Notes under the pieces: model-generated | What the model saw: only the letters and a program-made list of their open reading frames with translations | What the model was told of the DNA's origin: nothing | Databases searched by the model: none | Assembly (NCBI RefSeq): GCF_038397775.1 | Contig: NZ_CP151650.1 | Span: 4,030,001-4,094,000, forward strand | Direction: 5' to 3' | Origin: Pseudomonas sp. RC10 | GTDB lineage: Bacteria > Pseudomonadota > Gammaproteobacteria > Pseudomonadales > Pseudomonadaceae | DNA: 64,000 nucleotides | Shown: positions 37,202-45,780 of the stretch, piece by piece | Numbering within the stretch: the stretch's first letter is position 1 | How the letters are laid out: each line of letters starts with the position of its first letter | Translations under genes and position numbers: made by a program

Positions 37202-38131
37202 TTGAAGATGTGTTCAATGCTTCTTGCGCGTTCCATTCCTATGCAAAGCGGAGACTCCCTCACCATGCCTTCGATGGGTTCCCTCTCTCATCCTGAACGT
37301 CAGCAGCTTCGCAGTGACGCGCAGACGCACGTGCAGAAAAACCTCAGCACGCTGGTCGATTCCTGCCGCTCAGTGGCGGATATGTGCAGGAAAATCGACG
37401 TTAACCGCCAGCAATTCAATAAATACCTGGTGGGCCAGCACATTCCGTCGCAGAAGATTCTGCAGAAGATCGGGCGCTATTTCATGATGGAGGCCGAGGA
37501 CCTGTTTCGACCGCCCGCCGAGTTTAAAAAATTCTACGAGGGGTTCGAAAATGAACTTCCGACCGACTTGCGTGCCTCCACGCAATTCAATCACTTTCTT
37601 CCTTTGGCCAAGGGTTCCGCCGATCAACTGGAAGATTACTTGGGCGTTTATTACCGCTATCACAACTCTTCTATTTATAAAGGCAGGATATTGCGTTCGG
37701 TCACCTGCCTGTATCGTTCGGACTCGATGGTGCAGTACGTGACGGTGGAGCGTTTCCCACTGCAGGATGGCAGCGGCAAGATAGGTTATTCGTTTACCTA
37801 CCATGGCTTTTGCCTGCTCATGGGGGATCGTATCTTTCTGGTGGATTTCGAGGGCAAACAGCGCAACGAGATGACATTCTCGATCCTGACGCCGCAGCAT
37901 CGTCGGCCTGTTCGCTTTCTGTCGGGGCTGGTGACGGGCGTGGCGTCCTCCTCGTTCCGCCAGCCGTTCTCCACCCGCATCATGCTGGGCCTGGTCGACA
38001 AGGGAAACATCCGCAAGCACCACCTGCGCAACGCCACCGTGCTGTTGCCCAGTGATCAATCGCTGCCGCTGGAAGTGCGCGAATACATGACCGGTGAAAA
38101 TTCCGCGATCATCTGGGGCGGCCAATCCTGA
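37202..38131 (+). CDS. XRE/Cro-type helix-turn-helix transcriptional regulator with uncharacterised C-terminal domain
   Basis: Up to 309 residues. TTG 37202 has GGAG 4 bp upstream; ATG 37208, 37244 or 37265 are alternatives. Around residues 50-105, SVADMCRKIDVNRQQFNKYL with the following IPSQKILQKIGRYF forms a Cro/C1-like HTH. The remaining 200 residues hold no domain I recognise; they look like an alpha/beta effector domain (YKGRILRSVTCLYR, GYSFTYHGFCLLMGDRIF). Sitting in the middle of the catabolic region between the operons bearing the tripartite element, it is the prime candidate for the protein binding that element. This is inference only. Confidence 0.8.
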   Translation: MKMCSMLLARSIPMQSGDSLTMPSMGSLSHPERQQLRSDAQTHVQKNLSTLVDSCRSVADMCRKIDVNRQQFNKYLVGQHIPSQKILQKIGRYFMMEAEDLFRPPAEFKKFYEGFENELPTDLRASTQFNHFLPLAKGSADQLEDYLGVYYRYHNSSIYKGRILRSVTCLYRSDSMVQYVTVERFPLQDGSGKIGYSFTYHGFCLLMGDRIFLVDFEGKQRNEMTFSILTPQHRRPVRFLSGLVTGVASSSFRQPFSTRIMLGLVDKGNIRKHHLRNATVLLPSDQSLPLEVREYMTGENSAIIWGGQS

Positions 38132-38190
38132 CGGCATGGCCGGGAAGCGCGAGCCGCCACTCGCGCCTCCTTTGCTTCAGCCCGCGCTCA

Positions 38191-38415
38191 TCAGCGCTGC
38201 TGACGAGAGACGTCCGCCACCACCGGTTTGGTCTCGACGCCCTGCCCCTCGTGCGTTTCCACGGACGAGGTCCCGCCCTCATCGCTCATGGCCTTGCGAA
38301 AGCCCTTGATGGTTTCCCCCACGTCCGCGCCAAGGTTTTTCATCTTTTTGGTGCCAAAGACCAGCACTACGACGAGGAGGATCACGATCCAGTGTTTGAA
38401 ATCGAAAATGCCCAT
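38191..38415 (-). CDS. tatA-like: Twin-arginine translocase subunit TatA (accessory copy)
   Basis: 74 residues from the ATG at 38415 with AGGAG 6 bp upstream. One N-terminal membrane helix ([14 protein letters not shown]), then the F-G-T-K-K-hinge ([20 protein letters not shown]) and an acidic, disordered tail: the TatA/E layout. TatA oligomerises to pass folded proteins bearing RR signal peptides. No tatB or tatC follows, so this is an accessory TatA. It is 61 bp after the TPP-enzyme gene and close to a binding protein at 40972 with an RR signal; a dedicated role in exporting that protein is suggested. Confidence 0.9.
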   Translation of the reverse strand: MGIFDFKHWIVILLVVVLVFGTKKMKNLGADVGETIKGFRKAMSDEGGTSSVETHEGQGVETKPVVADVSRQQR

Positions 38416-38476
38416 GTTGACTCCTGTAACGGCCGCGCCGTTGAGTGATGATTGAAGTGCTAATGCGCTGGCCTCT

Positions 38477-40189
38477 TCACCCTCCGTGGGCAAGGTGGCT
38501 CGCGCGTGCGGTGATGATCTCGACCAGCGACGGCCCCGGGCAATTGAGGGCCTTGGTGAACACGGCACTCAGTTGAGAGGCAAACTCTACCCGCCACGCC
38601 TGCAGGCCGAAGCTGCGGGCAATGGAGGCGAAGTCGGGGGAATAGGGTTTGCCGTCCGGCAGGTTGAATTCGCCACCCAGGTAATGCTCGCCACGTGCCT
38701 GATGCAGTTCGCTCACAGCGCCATAGCCACTGTTATTGAGGACCACGAACACCACCGGAATGGTGTGCATCACGCAGATCGCCACTTCCTGCATCGACTG
38801 CAGAAAATCACCGTCGCCCACCACGCACACGACCTGCCTGGCGGGCATCGCCAGCTTGGCGCCGATGGCGGCGGGCACCGCCCAACCGACATCGCCAAAA
38901 CGACCCGCACACAGGTGGCTGCGAGGGGTGTACACCGGAAAGACCTGACGCACCGCCGCCTGAACGCTGCCTGCACCGACCACCAGAATCGCATCGCGCT
39001 CCAGCAGCTGGCGCAGCTCGATCAAGGGCCGCTGCACCGGCAATGCCACACCATCGTTGCCGTTGTCGGCCTGCGCCACGGCGTGCTGACGCTCGCGAAG
39101 CAAGATCACAGAGGCGCGGTATCGGGCGCGTCGGCGCTTGAGATCGCCCAGTCGAGAAGGCGTGATCCAGGCAGATAGCGCCCTCAATTGCGCTCTCAAG
39201 CCGTCCACGATCGCAACGTCAATCAGTGCGCGTGCTTGAGGCGCAGGCCCAACCGGATCATCGTCGAGGGTGATCAGCGTCGCCTCGATCACCTTCTTTA
39301 AGGGCGCCTGGTGAGCAATGTGCAGGATGTCCGGATCGCACGCGCACCCTAACGCAATGACGACATCCGCCGAGGCCAATAGCGTGTTCGCCCCCTCACG
39401 CGGTCCGCGACCCAACGTGCCGCCGCTCAGCGGGTGATCCTCAGGAAAAGCCCCCTTCCCTTGCGCCGTGGTGATCACCGGGCACAGAAAGGTCTCGGCA
39501 ACGTTCAACACGTCGGCACTGGCTTCCGCACGGATCACGCCTGCGCCCGCGAGGATCACCGGTTTGCGTGCACCCGCCAACCGCTCACCGACACGCTCAA
39601 GCCGTGTATCGTCCAGCGCCACAGCGTCAGCCACTGGCAGCCGCGACGCCCCTTTGAGCACTTTTATCTCGACGCTTTCAGCCTGCACGGCCATGGGAAT
39701 TTCAAGGGTCACCGGGCGCGACGGGCCCGACATCATGGTGTCGAACGCCCGGCGCAGTGTGGACGACAGCTTGTCGGCGGACGAAACGGTCAGGCGGGTT
39801 TTGTCCGCTGATGCGCGGGTCGCGCTGACACCCGATTGCCCGTCAACGGGCTCGAACAACACCGCCACTGAATCCTCGGGCCTGCCCGCCGTCACGACCA
39901 GAAGCGCAGACCCGTCGGCGGAGGCGGTCTCGATGCCGCCCAGCGCTCTGGAGCGTTGCGGCGAGGTGGACAGCAGCGCCGCCATCGGACGACCACAGGC
40001 GCGAAAATAACCGTCCGCCATGTGCACCGCGCTCTGCTCTTGCATCACCTGAATGAACGGCACACCTGCACCCGGCGTCGCCAGCGCTTCGACCAGAGGC
40101 CAGGAACCGGACGCGGGAATGCCGGCCACGTAATTGACGCCAAGTGCCTTCAACTCTTTTGCAAAAATTAGACTACCAGTGAGCTTCAA
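38477..40189 (-). CDS. Thiamine diphosphate-dependent enzyme, acetolactate synthase-like (TPP enzyme 1)
   Basis: 570 residues from TTG 40189 (GGAG 6 bp upstream). Three domains: pyrimidine-binding with the cofactor-activating glutamate in [13 protein letters not shown]; a central domain (about 190-330); and PP-binding with [17 protein letters not shown]...NN. The fold is that of acetolactate synthase, benzoylformate decarboxylase and carboligases; no FAD-binding signature was recognised. It is paralogous to the enzyme at 48225 (both have F-P-E-D-H-P-L and Q-x-F-P-V-Y-T-P-R-[ST]-H-L). Likely cleaves or ligates a 2-keto acid or 2-hydroxyketone from the substrate pathway. Element B is 83 bp upstream. 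Confidence 0.88.
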   Translation of the reverse strand: MKLTGSLIFAKELKALGVNYVAGIPASGSWPLVEALATPGAGVPFIQVMQEQSAVHMADGYFRACGRPMAALLSTSPQRSRALGGIETASADGSALLVVTAGRPEDSVAVLFEPVDGQSGVSATRASADKTRLTVSSADKLSSTLRRAFDTMMSGPSRPVTLEIPMAVQAESVEIKVLKGASRLPVADAVALDDTRLERVGERLAGARKPVILAGAGVIRAEASADVLNVAETFLCPVITTAQGKGAFPEDHPLSGGTLGRGPREGANTLLASADVVIALGCACDPDILHIAHQAPLKKVIEATLITLDDDPVGPAPQARALIDVAIVDGLRAQLRALSAWITPSRLGDLKRRRARYRASVILLRERQHAVAQADNGNDGVALPVQRPLIELRQLLERDAILVVGAGSVQAAVRQVFPVYTPRSHLCAGRFGDVGWAVPAAIGAKLAMPARQVVCVVGDGDFLQSMQEVAICVMHTIPVVFVVLNNSGYGAVSELHQARGEHYLGGEFNLPDGKPYSPDFASIARSFGLQAWRVEFASQLSAVFTKALNCPGPSLVEIITARASHLAHGG

Positions 40190-40271
40190 GGGCTTCTCCA
40201 GTCGTAAGGACGTGGGCTTGGCGCAATGCGCCCAGGAGTCGCCTGAGTATTGATTCGCCTGTCCGCGCGCT

Positions 40272-40310
40272 CAATTTCGCACTCTCGCGAAATACGACGC
40301 ACGTTGACGC
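40272..40310 (-). promoter_or_regulatory. Shared tripartite regulatory element, copy B
   Basis: Plus reading CAATTTCGCA (40272-40281), 14 bp, GACGCA (40296-40301), CGT, TGACGC (40305-40310). It faces TPP enzyme 1, whose start is 83 bp away on the minus strand. Confidence 0.78.
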
Positions 40311-40533
40311 AAACCCGCGTGGCGACAGAGGACCCACCACCCTGCCGCCCAGACGCCCACCCTCAACTTCAGAGCGTTCATAGCCAGCAGGGCACTGTAT
40401 TTGCTTACTTATAGAGAACCCGACAACGCCAGGTTTTACGAATAAGCGCGGAGCGCCCGGATCAACGGAGCACGGCGGCAACCCTTGCCCCACCGAGGCG
40501 CAGGAGGGGTTGCGCAGGTTCGGTCACATCGAT

Positions 40534-40572
40534 GCGTCAGAGTGCGTCGCTTTTCAAAGCGGTGCGAAATTG
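40534..40572 (+). promoter_or_regulatory. Shared tripartite regulatory element, copy C
   Basis: Plus reading GCGTCA (40534-40539), GAG, TGCGTC (40543-40548), 14 bp, TGCGAAATTG (40563-40572). Inverted relative to the other copies, as expected because it faces the plus-strand ABC importer operon. Confidence 0.78.
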
Positions 40573-40971
40573 AGCCGGTTTGCCCGGCGGGCCAATACTC
40601 GACTCAGCAAAACAAGACCCGAACCTATCAGGCGCCAGGCATCCGGTTTCAAGCGCCCGAATCAGCGCTCGATGTCCAGACCGATGCCCGGCAGAAGAAG
40701 AGTCAATCGGAACCGTGGAAGCATGCGTCGTCGGGCTTTCCCGATGCGACGGAACTGCGCAACGCTCCAGCTGCAAGGACACACGCTGGCCATAACACTG
40801 CCGATGCAACTAGCTGCAACTCACGCGACCTGCCCGCACCGCTGCACCTCGAAGGCTGATGCCCGGAGGCTCTTCGGACAAGCAAACACCCCCTTGGCGG
40901 GGTGCACGGGTCGCAGATTGTGATGGGTCAATAACTATTTCAACACCACCACCCTAGGCAGGGCACTCAGA

Positions 40972-42135
40972 ATGAAAAAAGAATCAGAGATGGGTTATGG
41001 ATCATCTGGCGTCGATCTTCTGGACTCGATCACGATGAAACGTCGCACGTTCTTGCTCGGCGCGGCCGCGTCTGCTGCGGGTCTGTACCTGGGCTCGTTT
41101 GCCCCAGGCGTGATGGCCGCTGCGGGTGGTCATCTGGAGCTGTTGGGCTGGGAAGGTGAAACCGGGGACGCGGAACTCGCCGACTGGCGTAAAAGCCGGG
41201 GCATCACCGTGCATTCAAGCTACGCCAGCAACCAGGACGACATCACGGCGCGCCTGGCCGGCAGCGACCCGGTGCAGCTTGACCTGACGATGTACGCCCT
41301 GGGCTACGAAGTCATCTACAAGGACATGGGCATCCTGCGCGAAATCGATGCCTCGAAAATCCCTAACTATTCGGCCAGCACCACCCTCCCGCTGTTCTAC
41401 AAGGGCAGCCGCTGGTTCTGGGACGGCAAGCAGTGGGGGATTCCGCTGCTGTGGGGCATGAACACCATCGTCTACAACCCCAAGAAACTGGCCAAACCAA
41501 AGCAATACACGGACCTGCTCGACCCTAAACTCAAGGGCAAACTGACGTTCGTGGACGACGGCACGTCCAACTGGTCGCTGATCGCCATTCTGGCGGGGTA
41601 CGGCGACAAATTCCCGAACCTGACCCGCGCCGAATTCGACGATGCGTTCGACAAGCTCAAGCCGTATCGCGATCAGTGCCGCGTGTTTGCCGCGTCCTCG
41701 GGTGACGCGGTGTCGCTGCTGGTGTCGGGTGAAGTGGACGCCGTGTTCTCGCTGTCCGCCAGCGGCCCGAGCGAGACCAAAAAGCGTGGCGTGGACACCG
41801 AGCTCGCCATTCCCAAGGAAGGCGCGGCGCTGTGGTGCGATGCGCTGTTCATTCCGAAGACTGCCAAGGACGTGCCGCTGGCGCTGGAGTTCATCGACAA
41901 GGTGCTGGAACCCGAAACCCAGGCAAAAATGGCCACCACCATGTACTCCGCCGTGGTCAACCCCAAGGCCGTGCCGCTGCTGCCGCCGGACCTTCGCAGC
42001 ACCTTCGATTACGACCACCTGGACAGCTTTTTCGAGAAGTCGAAACTCTACGGCCAGCCTCCGCTGCAGTCCGATAAATACGTGACCTACGCTGAGTGGA
42101 TCGATCAGTGGGCGACGTTCAAAGGCTCATTCTGA
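40972..42135 (+). CDS. Tat-exported ABC substrate-binding protein, PotD-like
   Basis: 387 residues. A twin-arginine signal (MKRRTFLLGAAASAAGLYLG, beginning at residue 22) precedes the mature start near GGHLELLGWEGETGD, so export of a folded protein by Tat is expected rather than Sec. The binding domain is family 1/PotD: QDDITARLAGSDPVQLDL, WFWDGKQWGIPLLWGMNTI, FVDDGTSNWSL. The start could be 40972 (AGGG upstream) or the later in-frame ATG at 41035. It heads an operon with two permeases and an ATPase. A Tat-dependent PotD-like protein is rare and fits the nearby accessory TatA. Confidence 0.88.
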   Translation: MKKESEMGYGSSGVDLLDSITMKRRTFLLGAAASAAGLYLGSFAPGVMAAAGGHLELLGWEGETGDAELADWRKSRGITVHSSYASNQDDITARLAGSDPVQLDLTMYALGYEVIYKDMGILREIDASKIPNYSASTTLPLFYKGSRWFWDGKQWGIPLLWGMNTIVYNPKKLAKPKQYTDLLDPKLKGKLTFVDDGTSNWSLIAILAGYGDKFPNLTRAEFDDAFDKLKPYRDQCRVFAASSGDAVSLLVSGEVDAVFSLSASGPSETKKRGVDTELAIPKEGAALWCDALFIPKTAKDVPLALEFIDKVLEPETQAKMATTMYSAVVNPKAVPLLPPDLRSTFDYDHLDSFFEKSKLYGQPPLQSDKYVTYAEWIDQWATFKGSF

Positions 42136-42354
42136 TCGTCGCTGCTGGTTTACCGAACACGAGAAAGATCCGTTTGAAGCATCGTCAAACAAGCGCAAGC
42201 CGCGTGGCTTGCGCTCTCATCCTGACGCAACGGGATGGGGTCTGCGCCGGATGCGCTACTGCCGTCGAAAGGGCCAACGAGGTGACATTATCTTCGGCCG
42301 ATTCGACGTCAGCCCCTGCCCCATCCCGAAAGAAAATGTATAGGCAATTTCGAC

Positions 42355-43290
42355 ATGAACGTAATCGACAATCGCGATGCCGTCGCGCTGGCCACTCCTG
42401 TTGCTGAGCCCCGCAGGCGAATGAGCATGGACAAGAAGACACTCACCGGTTACCTGCTGGCCTCGCCGCCCTGCCTGTTTCTGATGGTGTTCTTCCTGGT
42501 GCCTTCCGTGTTGCTGCTCGTCGCCAGCTTCTGGAAAGCCCAGACCTTCGCCATGGAGCCGGCCGCCACGGTGGTCAGCTATGCGCGGGCCCTGAGCGCC
42601 AGCGGTTTCTACAGCTCGCTGTGGATCGCGATGCAGAACGGCTTTTTCACCGCCATCCTGTCTACCGTGATCAGCGCCCCGGTGGCGTACTACATCGTCT
42701 ATCGCACCCGCTCCAACCTGACGCTGTACATGGCCCTGATCTCCTGGTTCTCCAGCTACCTGGTGCGGGTTTATGCCTGGCGTTCGATCCTGGGCACCAA
42801 CGGCGTGATCAACTCCACCCTGATGCATTTCGGCCTGGTCGATCAGCCGCTGGAATGGCTGGTGTTCAGCAAGTTCGCCGTGGTGCTGACGCTGGTGCAC
42901 ATCATGTTGCCCTTCACCCTGCTCCTGCTGGTCTCGGGCCTGCGCGACATCAAGAAAGACTACCTCGAAGCCGCCGCCGACCTGGGCGCCAGCGGTGCGC
43001 TGACCCTGTGGCGGGTGATCGTGCCGATGGCGCACAAGAGCATCGTGAGCTGCTTCATGTTCACCTTCGTACTCGCCGCAAGCGATTACGTGACCCCGCA
43101 ACTACTGGGTGGACGGGATGCGATGACCACCGGTCTGATGATCGCCAACCAGTTCCGCTCGGTCGGCAACTGGCCGCTGGGGGCGGCCATGGCGTACTTG
43201 CTGTTGATCGTGTTCATGCTGGTGTACGCGCTGCTGCTGGCGTTCTTGCGCGTGACGAATCTGGCACCGGGCAAGCGTTACCACGACTGA
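42355..43290 (+). CDS. ABC transporter permease, PotB-like
   Basis: 311 residues; six helices after a 30-residue cytoplasmic N-terminus, with MTLPC-type start TGYLLASPPCLFLMVFFLVP. EAA loop AAADLGASGALTLWRVIVP. ATG 42424 (MSMDKK...) is an alternative start. Works with the permease at 43324. A gap of 219 bp separates it from the binding-protein gene, without a clear terminator. Confidence 0.9.
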   Translation: MNVIDNRDAVALATPVAEPRRRMSMDKKTLTGYLLASPPCLFLMVFFLVPSVLLLVASFWKAQTFAMEPAATVVSYARALSASGFYSSLWIAMQNGFFTAILSTVISAPVAYYIVYRTRSNLTLYMALISWFSSYLVRVYAWRSILGTNGVINSTLMHFGLVDQPLEWLVFSKFAVVLTLVHIMLPFTLLLLVSGLRDIKKDYLEAAADLGASGALTLWRVIVPMAHKSIVSCFMFTFVLAASDYVTPQLLGGRDAMTTGLMIANQFRSVGNWPLGAAMAYLLLIVFMLVYALLLAFLRVTNLAPGKRYHD

Positions 43291-43323
43291 ACGTCGCCCC
43301 ATCAACATTTGAGGTAGCTCGCC

Positions 43324-44115
43324 ATGATCAGGTTATTCACTTACGTTTACATGCTGTTTCTCTACGCCCCCATCGCGATCATCACGCTGTTCAGCTTTCA
43401 CGCGACGGCGTCACTGTCGTTTCCCTTCGAAGGGTTTTCCACCCGGTGGTTCGACGAGCTGTTCGGCAGCCTGGACTTCATGACCGCCCTGAAGAACAGC
43501 GCCATCGTCGCCCTCGCTTCGACGGTCATCACCACCCTGTTGGGCACCTTTTCGGCCCTTGCGTTGATGAGAATGAAGGGCCGTGCGAAAGCGGCGTTCG
43601 CCTTTCTCAACTTCGCCCCTATTGCCCTGCCCGGCCTGTTTCTGGGCATCGCTCTGGTGATCTTCTTCTCGCTGATCGGCGTGTCCCGCTCGCTGCTGAC
43701 CGTGGTGATCGGACACACGCTGTTCACCTTTCCGTTCTTCGTCGAATCGGTGCGGTCGCGGCTTGAATACTTCGACCTCTCCTTCGAGGAAGCGGCGCGG
43801 GACCTCGGCGCCTCGCCCTTTCAGGCTTTTCGCCTGGTCACCCTGCCCATCATCGGACCGACCATCACCGGCGCCGCGATCCTCGCCATCGCGCTGTCAC
43901 TGGACGAGTTCCTGATCACCGTGTTCGTCACCGGCAGCGACACCACCCTGCCGCTGATGATCCTGTCGATGATGCGCCGGGCCGTGAGCCCCACCATCAA
44001 TGCTGCCTCGGTGTTCATGCTGGCCGTGACCATCGCCATTATCGCCATCGCCGGCCTGGTCATGACCCTGCGCCGTCGCCGCATCGAACTTGAACGCGCT
44101 GAACCTGCGGAGTAA
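43324..44115 (+). CDS. ABC transporter permease, PotC-like
   Basis: 263 residues, six helices; the EAA loop is AARDLGASPFQAFRLVTLPI. It lies 33 bp after the PotB-like gene and 5 bp before the ATPase gene: one transcription unit. Standard PotC/PotI-type partner; substrate unknown. Confidence 0.92.
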   Translation: MIRLFTYVYMLFLYAPIAIITLFSFHATASLSFPFEGFSTRWFDELFGSLDFMTALKNSAIVALASTVITTLLGTFSALALMRMKGRAKAAFAFLNFAPIALPGLFLGIALVIFFSLIGVSRSLLTVVIGHTLFTFPFFVESVRSRLEYFDLSFEEAARDLGASPFQAFRLVTLPIIGPTITGAAILAIALSLDEFLITVFVTGSDTTLPLMILSMMRRAVSPTINAASVFMLAVTIAIIAIAGLVMTLRRRRIELERAEPAE

Positions 44116-44120
44116 CCCCC

Positions 44121-45191
44121 ATGAACAACAGCATCGAACTGACCGGCATTTCCAAAAGCTACGGCGGCCTCACGGCTCTGGGCAAACTGGACCTGACCAT
44201 CAAGCGCAACGAGATCCTGACCCTGCTCGGCCCCAGCGGCTGCGGCAAGACCACGCTGATGCGGATCATCGCAGGCTTCGAAGAGCCCTCCAGCGGCCGC
44301 GTTGTCATCGACGGCAAGGACGCCACCCGGCTGGCGCCGGAGCACCGCCCGGTGAACATGGTGTTCCAGAAATACGCGCTGTTTCCGCACCTGGACGTGT
44401 TCGACAACGTGGCGTTCGGGCTGCGGCTGAAGAAAACCCCCAAGGACGAAATCAAGCGCGAAGTGATGCGCGTGCTGGAACTGGTGCAGCTGGAGAGCTT
44501 CAAGAACCGCTGGATTTCGGAGCTCAGTGGCGGCCAGGCGCAACGGGTCGCCCTCGCCCGCGCACTGGTCAACCGCCCTGCCGTGCTGCTGCTCGACGAG
44601 CCCCTGGCGGCGCTGGATCTGAAAATTCGCCACCACATGCTCAACGAGATCAAGCGCATTCATGAAGAGACCTCCACCACCTTCGTGTACGTGACCCATG
44701 ACCAGGACGAGGCGATGATCCTCTCCGACCGCGTGGTGCTGCTGAACAAGGGCGGCATCGAGCAGATCGGTGGCCCGGAAGAAATGTACTGGTCGCCGCG
44801 TACCCTGTTCGCCGCCAAATTTTTCGGCGACACCAACATCGTCAACGGCACCTACGCACGGGGCAGCGACAGCTACGTGCAGCTGCCGTTTGGCCGCTTC
44901 TCGTGCGCCGCCAAAAACGAGGTCGGCGCTGGGCCGGTCAACGTGTCCATTCGCCCTGAAACCCTGACGCTGACCCCCACTCAGGGCAACGCGGCTGAAG
45001 GCGAGTTTCTGGGCAAGGTCAAGGACACCTCGTTCATCGGCAACCGCGTGATCTATCGGGTCGCCGTGGCGGGCGAAACCCTGGACCTCAAATGCCAGCA
45101 ACTGCCAACGCCGGGCGCCCACGCACTGACGCCCGGAACGCCGGTCTCGATGCGCTGCCAGCCTGACAGCTTCGTCGTGCTGCCCGCTTGA
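44121..45191 (+). CDS. ABC transporter ATP-binding protein, PotA-like
   Basis: 356 residues with Walker A GPSGCGKTT, signature LSGGQAQRV, Walker B LLLDEPLAALD, H-loop VTHDQDEA and a C-terminal TOBE domain from about residue 280. It is the last gene of the ABC operon; a strong terminator follows within 50 bp. Second complete polyamine-type importer of the window, under different control from the first. Confidence 0.93.
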   Translation: MNNSIELTGISKSYGGLTALGKLDLTIKRNEILTLLGPSGCGKTTLMRIIAGFEEPSSGRVVIDGKDATRLAPEHRPVNMVFQKYALFPHLDVFDNVAFGLRLKKTPKDEIKREVMRVLELVQLESFKNRWISELSGGQAQRVALARALVNRPAVLLLDEPLAALDLKIRHHMLNEIKRIHEETSTTFVYVTHDQDEAMILSDRVVLLNKGGIEQIGGPEEMYWSPRTLFAAKFFGDTNIVNGTYARGSDSYVQLPFGRFSCAAKNEVGAGPVNVSIRPETLTLTPTQGNAAEGEFLGKVKDTSFIGNRVIYRVAVAGETLDLKCQQLPTPGAHALTPGTPVSMRCQPDSFVVLPA

Positions 45192-45241
45192 TCAACGCGC
45201 CTGTGCATTAGCACGTCGCCGCTGCTACGTTCGCTGTCCTG

Positions 45242-45290
45242 AACGCCTGGGTTTTTTCTTCATCACGAAGACGAACCCGGGCGTTTTTTT
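45242..45290 (+). terminator. Rho-independent terminator of the ABC importer operon
   Basis: AACGCCTGGGTT (45242-45253) pairs with AACCCGGGCGTT (45274-45285), one wobble pair, 20-nt loop, and a run of seven T residues at 45284-45290. Confidence 0.85.
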
Positions 45291-45780
45291 ATGGGCTGAA
45301 AACAGGTGAGTGTCGAGGGTCAAAGACGGAATCGCCAGCAGAGGGTAAGCCGGTTGAAAGGCGGCCGCCCCGCTTGAACGAAGAGGCGCCTATTCGCTTG
45401 GTACCCGCACCGATTGCATCGCCCTGGTTTACCCGCAAGTTCATGCCGCCTTACGCCCTGTCCGCAGCGGCAAGGGCCAAGGGTGGCAGACAACATGATT
45501 GCGCCGAATCTGTGTCGAGCAACAGCAACGCAACGGCGAGCATGCTAGGCGAGAAAGCTGCCGATCAGATTCGTGAGTGGGTCTGATTCGGGCAAAAAAA
45601 AGGCCTCCCGAACGGGAAGCCAAATGCACTTGCACAGCGAAGCCTGAGACCCGCCGTGAGGGGTGACCAAGCCCCTCGACAACCTTGAGCAAGTGCGTCG
45701 ACGCGCAACGCCTGGTGAGTGGGTTGCGCGTCGAGCTCACGATGGCCAGCGTCGAACGCGCTGGCAAGATTTTCAGCGAT
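45291..45780. other. Convergent intergenic region with hairpins, no gene
   Basis: About 490 bp between the ABC operon and the dehydrogenase gene, which converge. Apart from the minus-strand terminator and the two hairpins near the dehydrogenase stop, I see no gene. An 11-bp perfect inverted repeat lies at 45699-45733 (CGACGCGCAAC / GTTGCGCGTCG, 13-nt loop), and a GCCAGCG / CGCTGGC hairpin near 45743-45765. Confidence 0.5.
45594..45621 (-). terminator. Rho-independent terminator, minus strand
   Basis: GGCTTCCC / GGGAGGCC stem (one mismatch) with GTTC-type loop on the minus strand, followed by eight T residues (the A-run 45594-45601 on plus). It would end transcription of the dehydrogenase gene about 160 bp after its stop. 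Confidence 0.75.

Larger units (their letters stand above)
40190..40971. other. 780-bp divergent control region with two shared elements
   Basis: No convincing gene between the TPP-enzyme and binding-protein start codons. It carries element copies B and C in opposite orientation, each pointing to its nearer operon, and a GC-rich hairpin CACCCC...GGGGTG near 40886-40905. Downstream of copy C remain 400 bp of leader before 40972, unusually long; a small RNA or untranslated leader cannot be excluded. Short open frames there lack ribosome-binding sites. Confidence 0.5.

Noticed and set aside
40510..40923. 137-residue plus-strand frame in the 40 kb control region
   Set aside because: Covers element copy C, has no ribosome-binding site, and is very Arg-rich; judged non-coding.
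45699..45733. 11-bp perfect inverted repeat as an attachment site or IS end
   Set aside because: Single copy, near the end of a gene and without target duplication; a transcript-end hairpin is the simpler reading.
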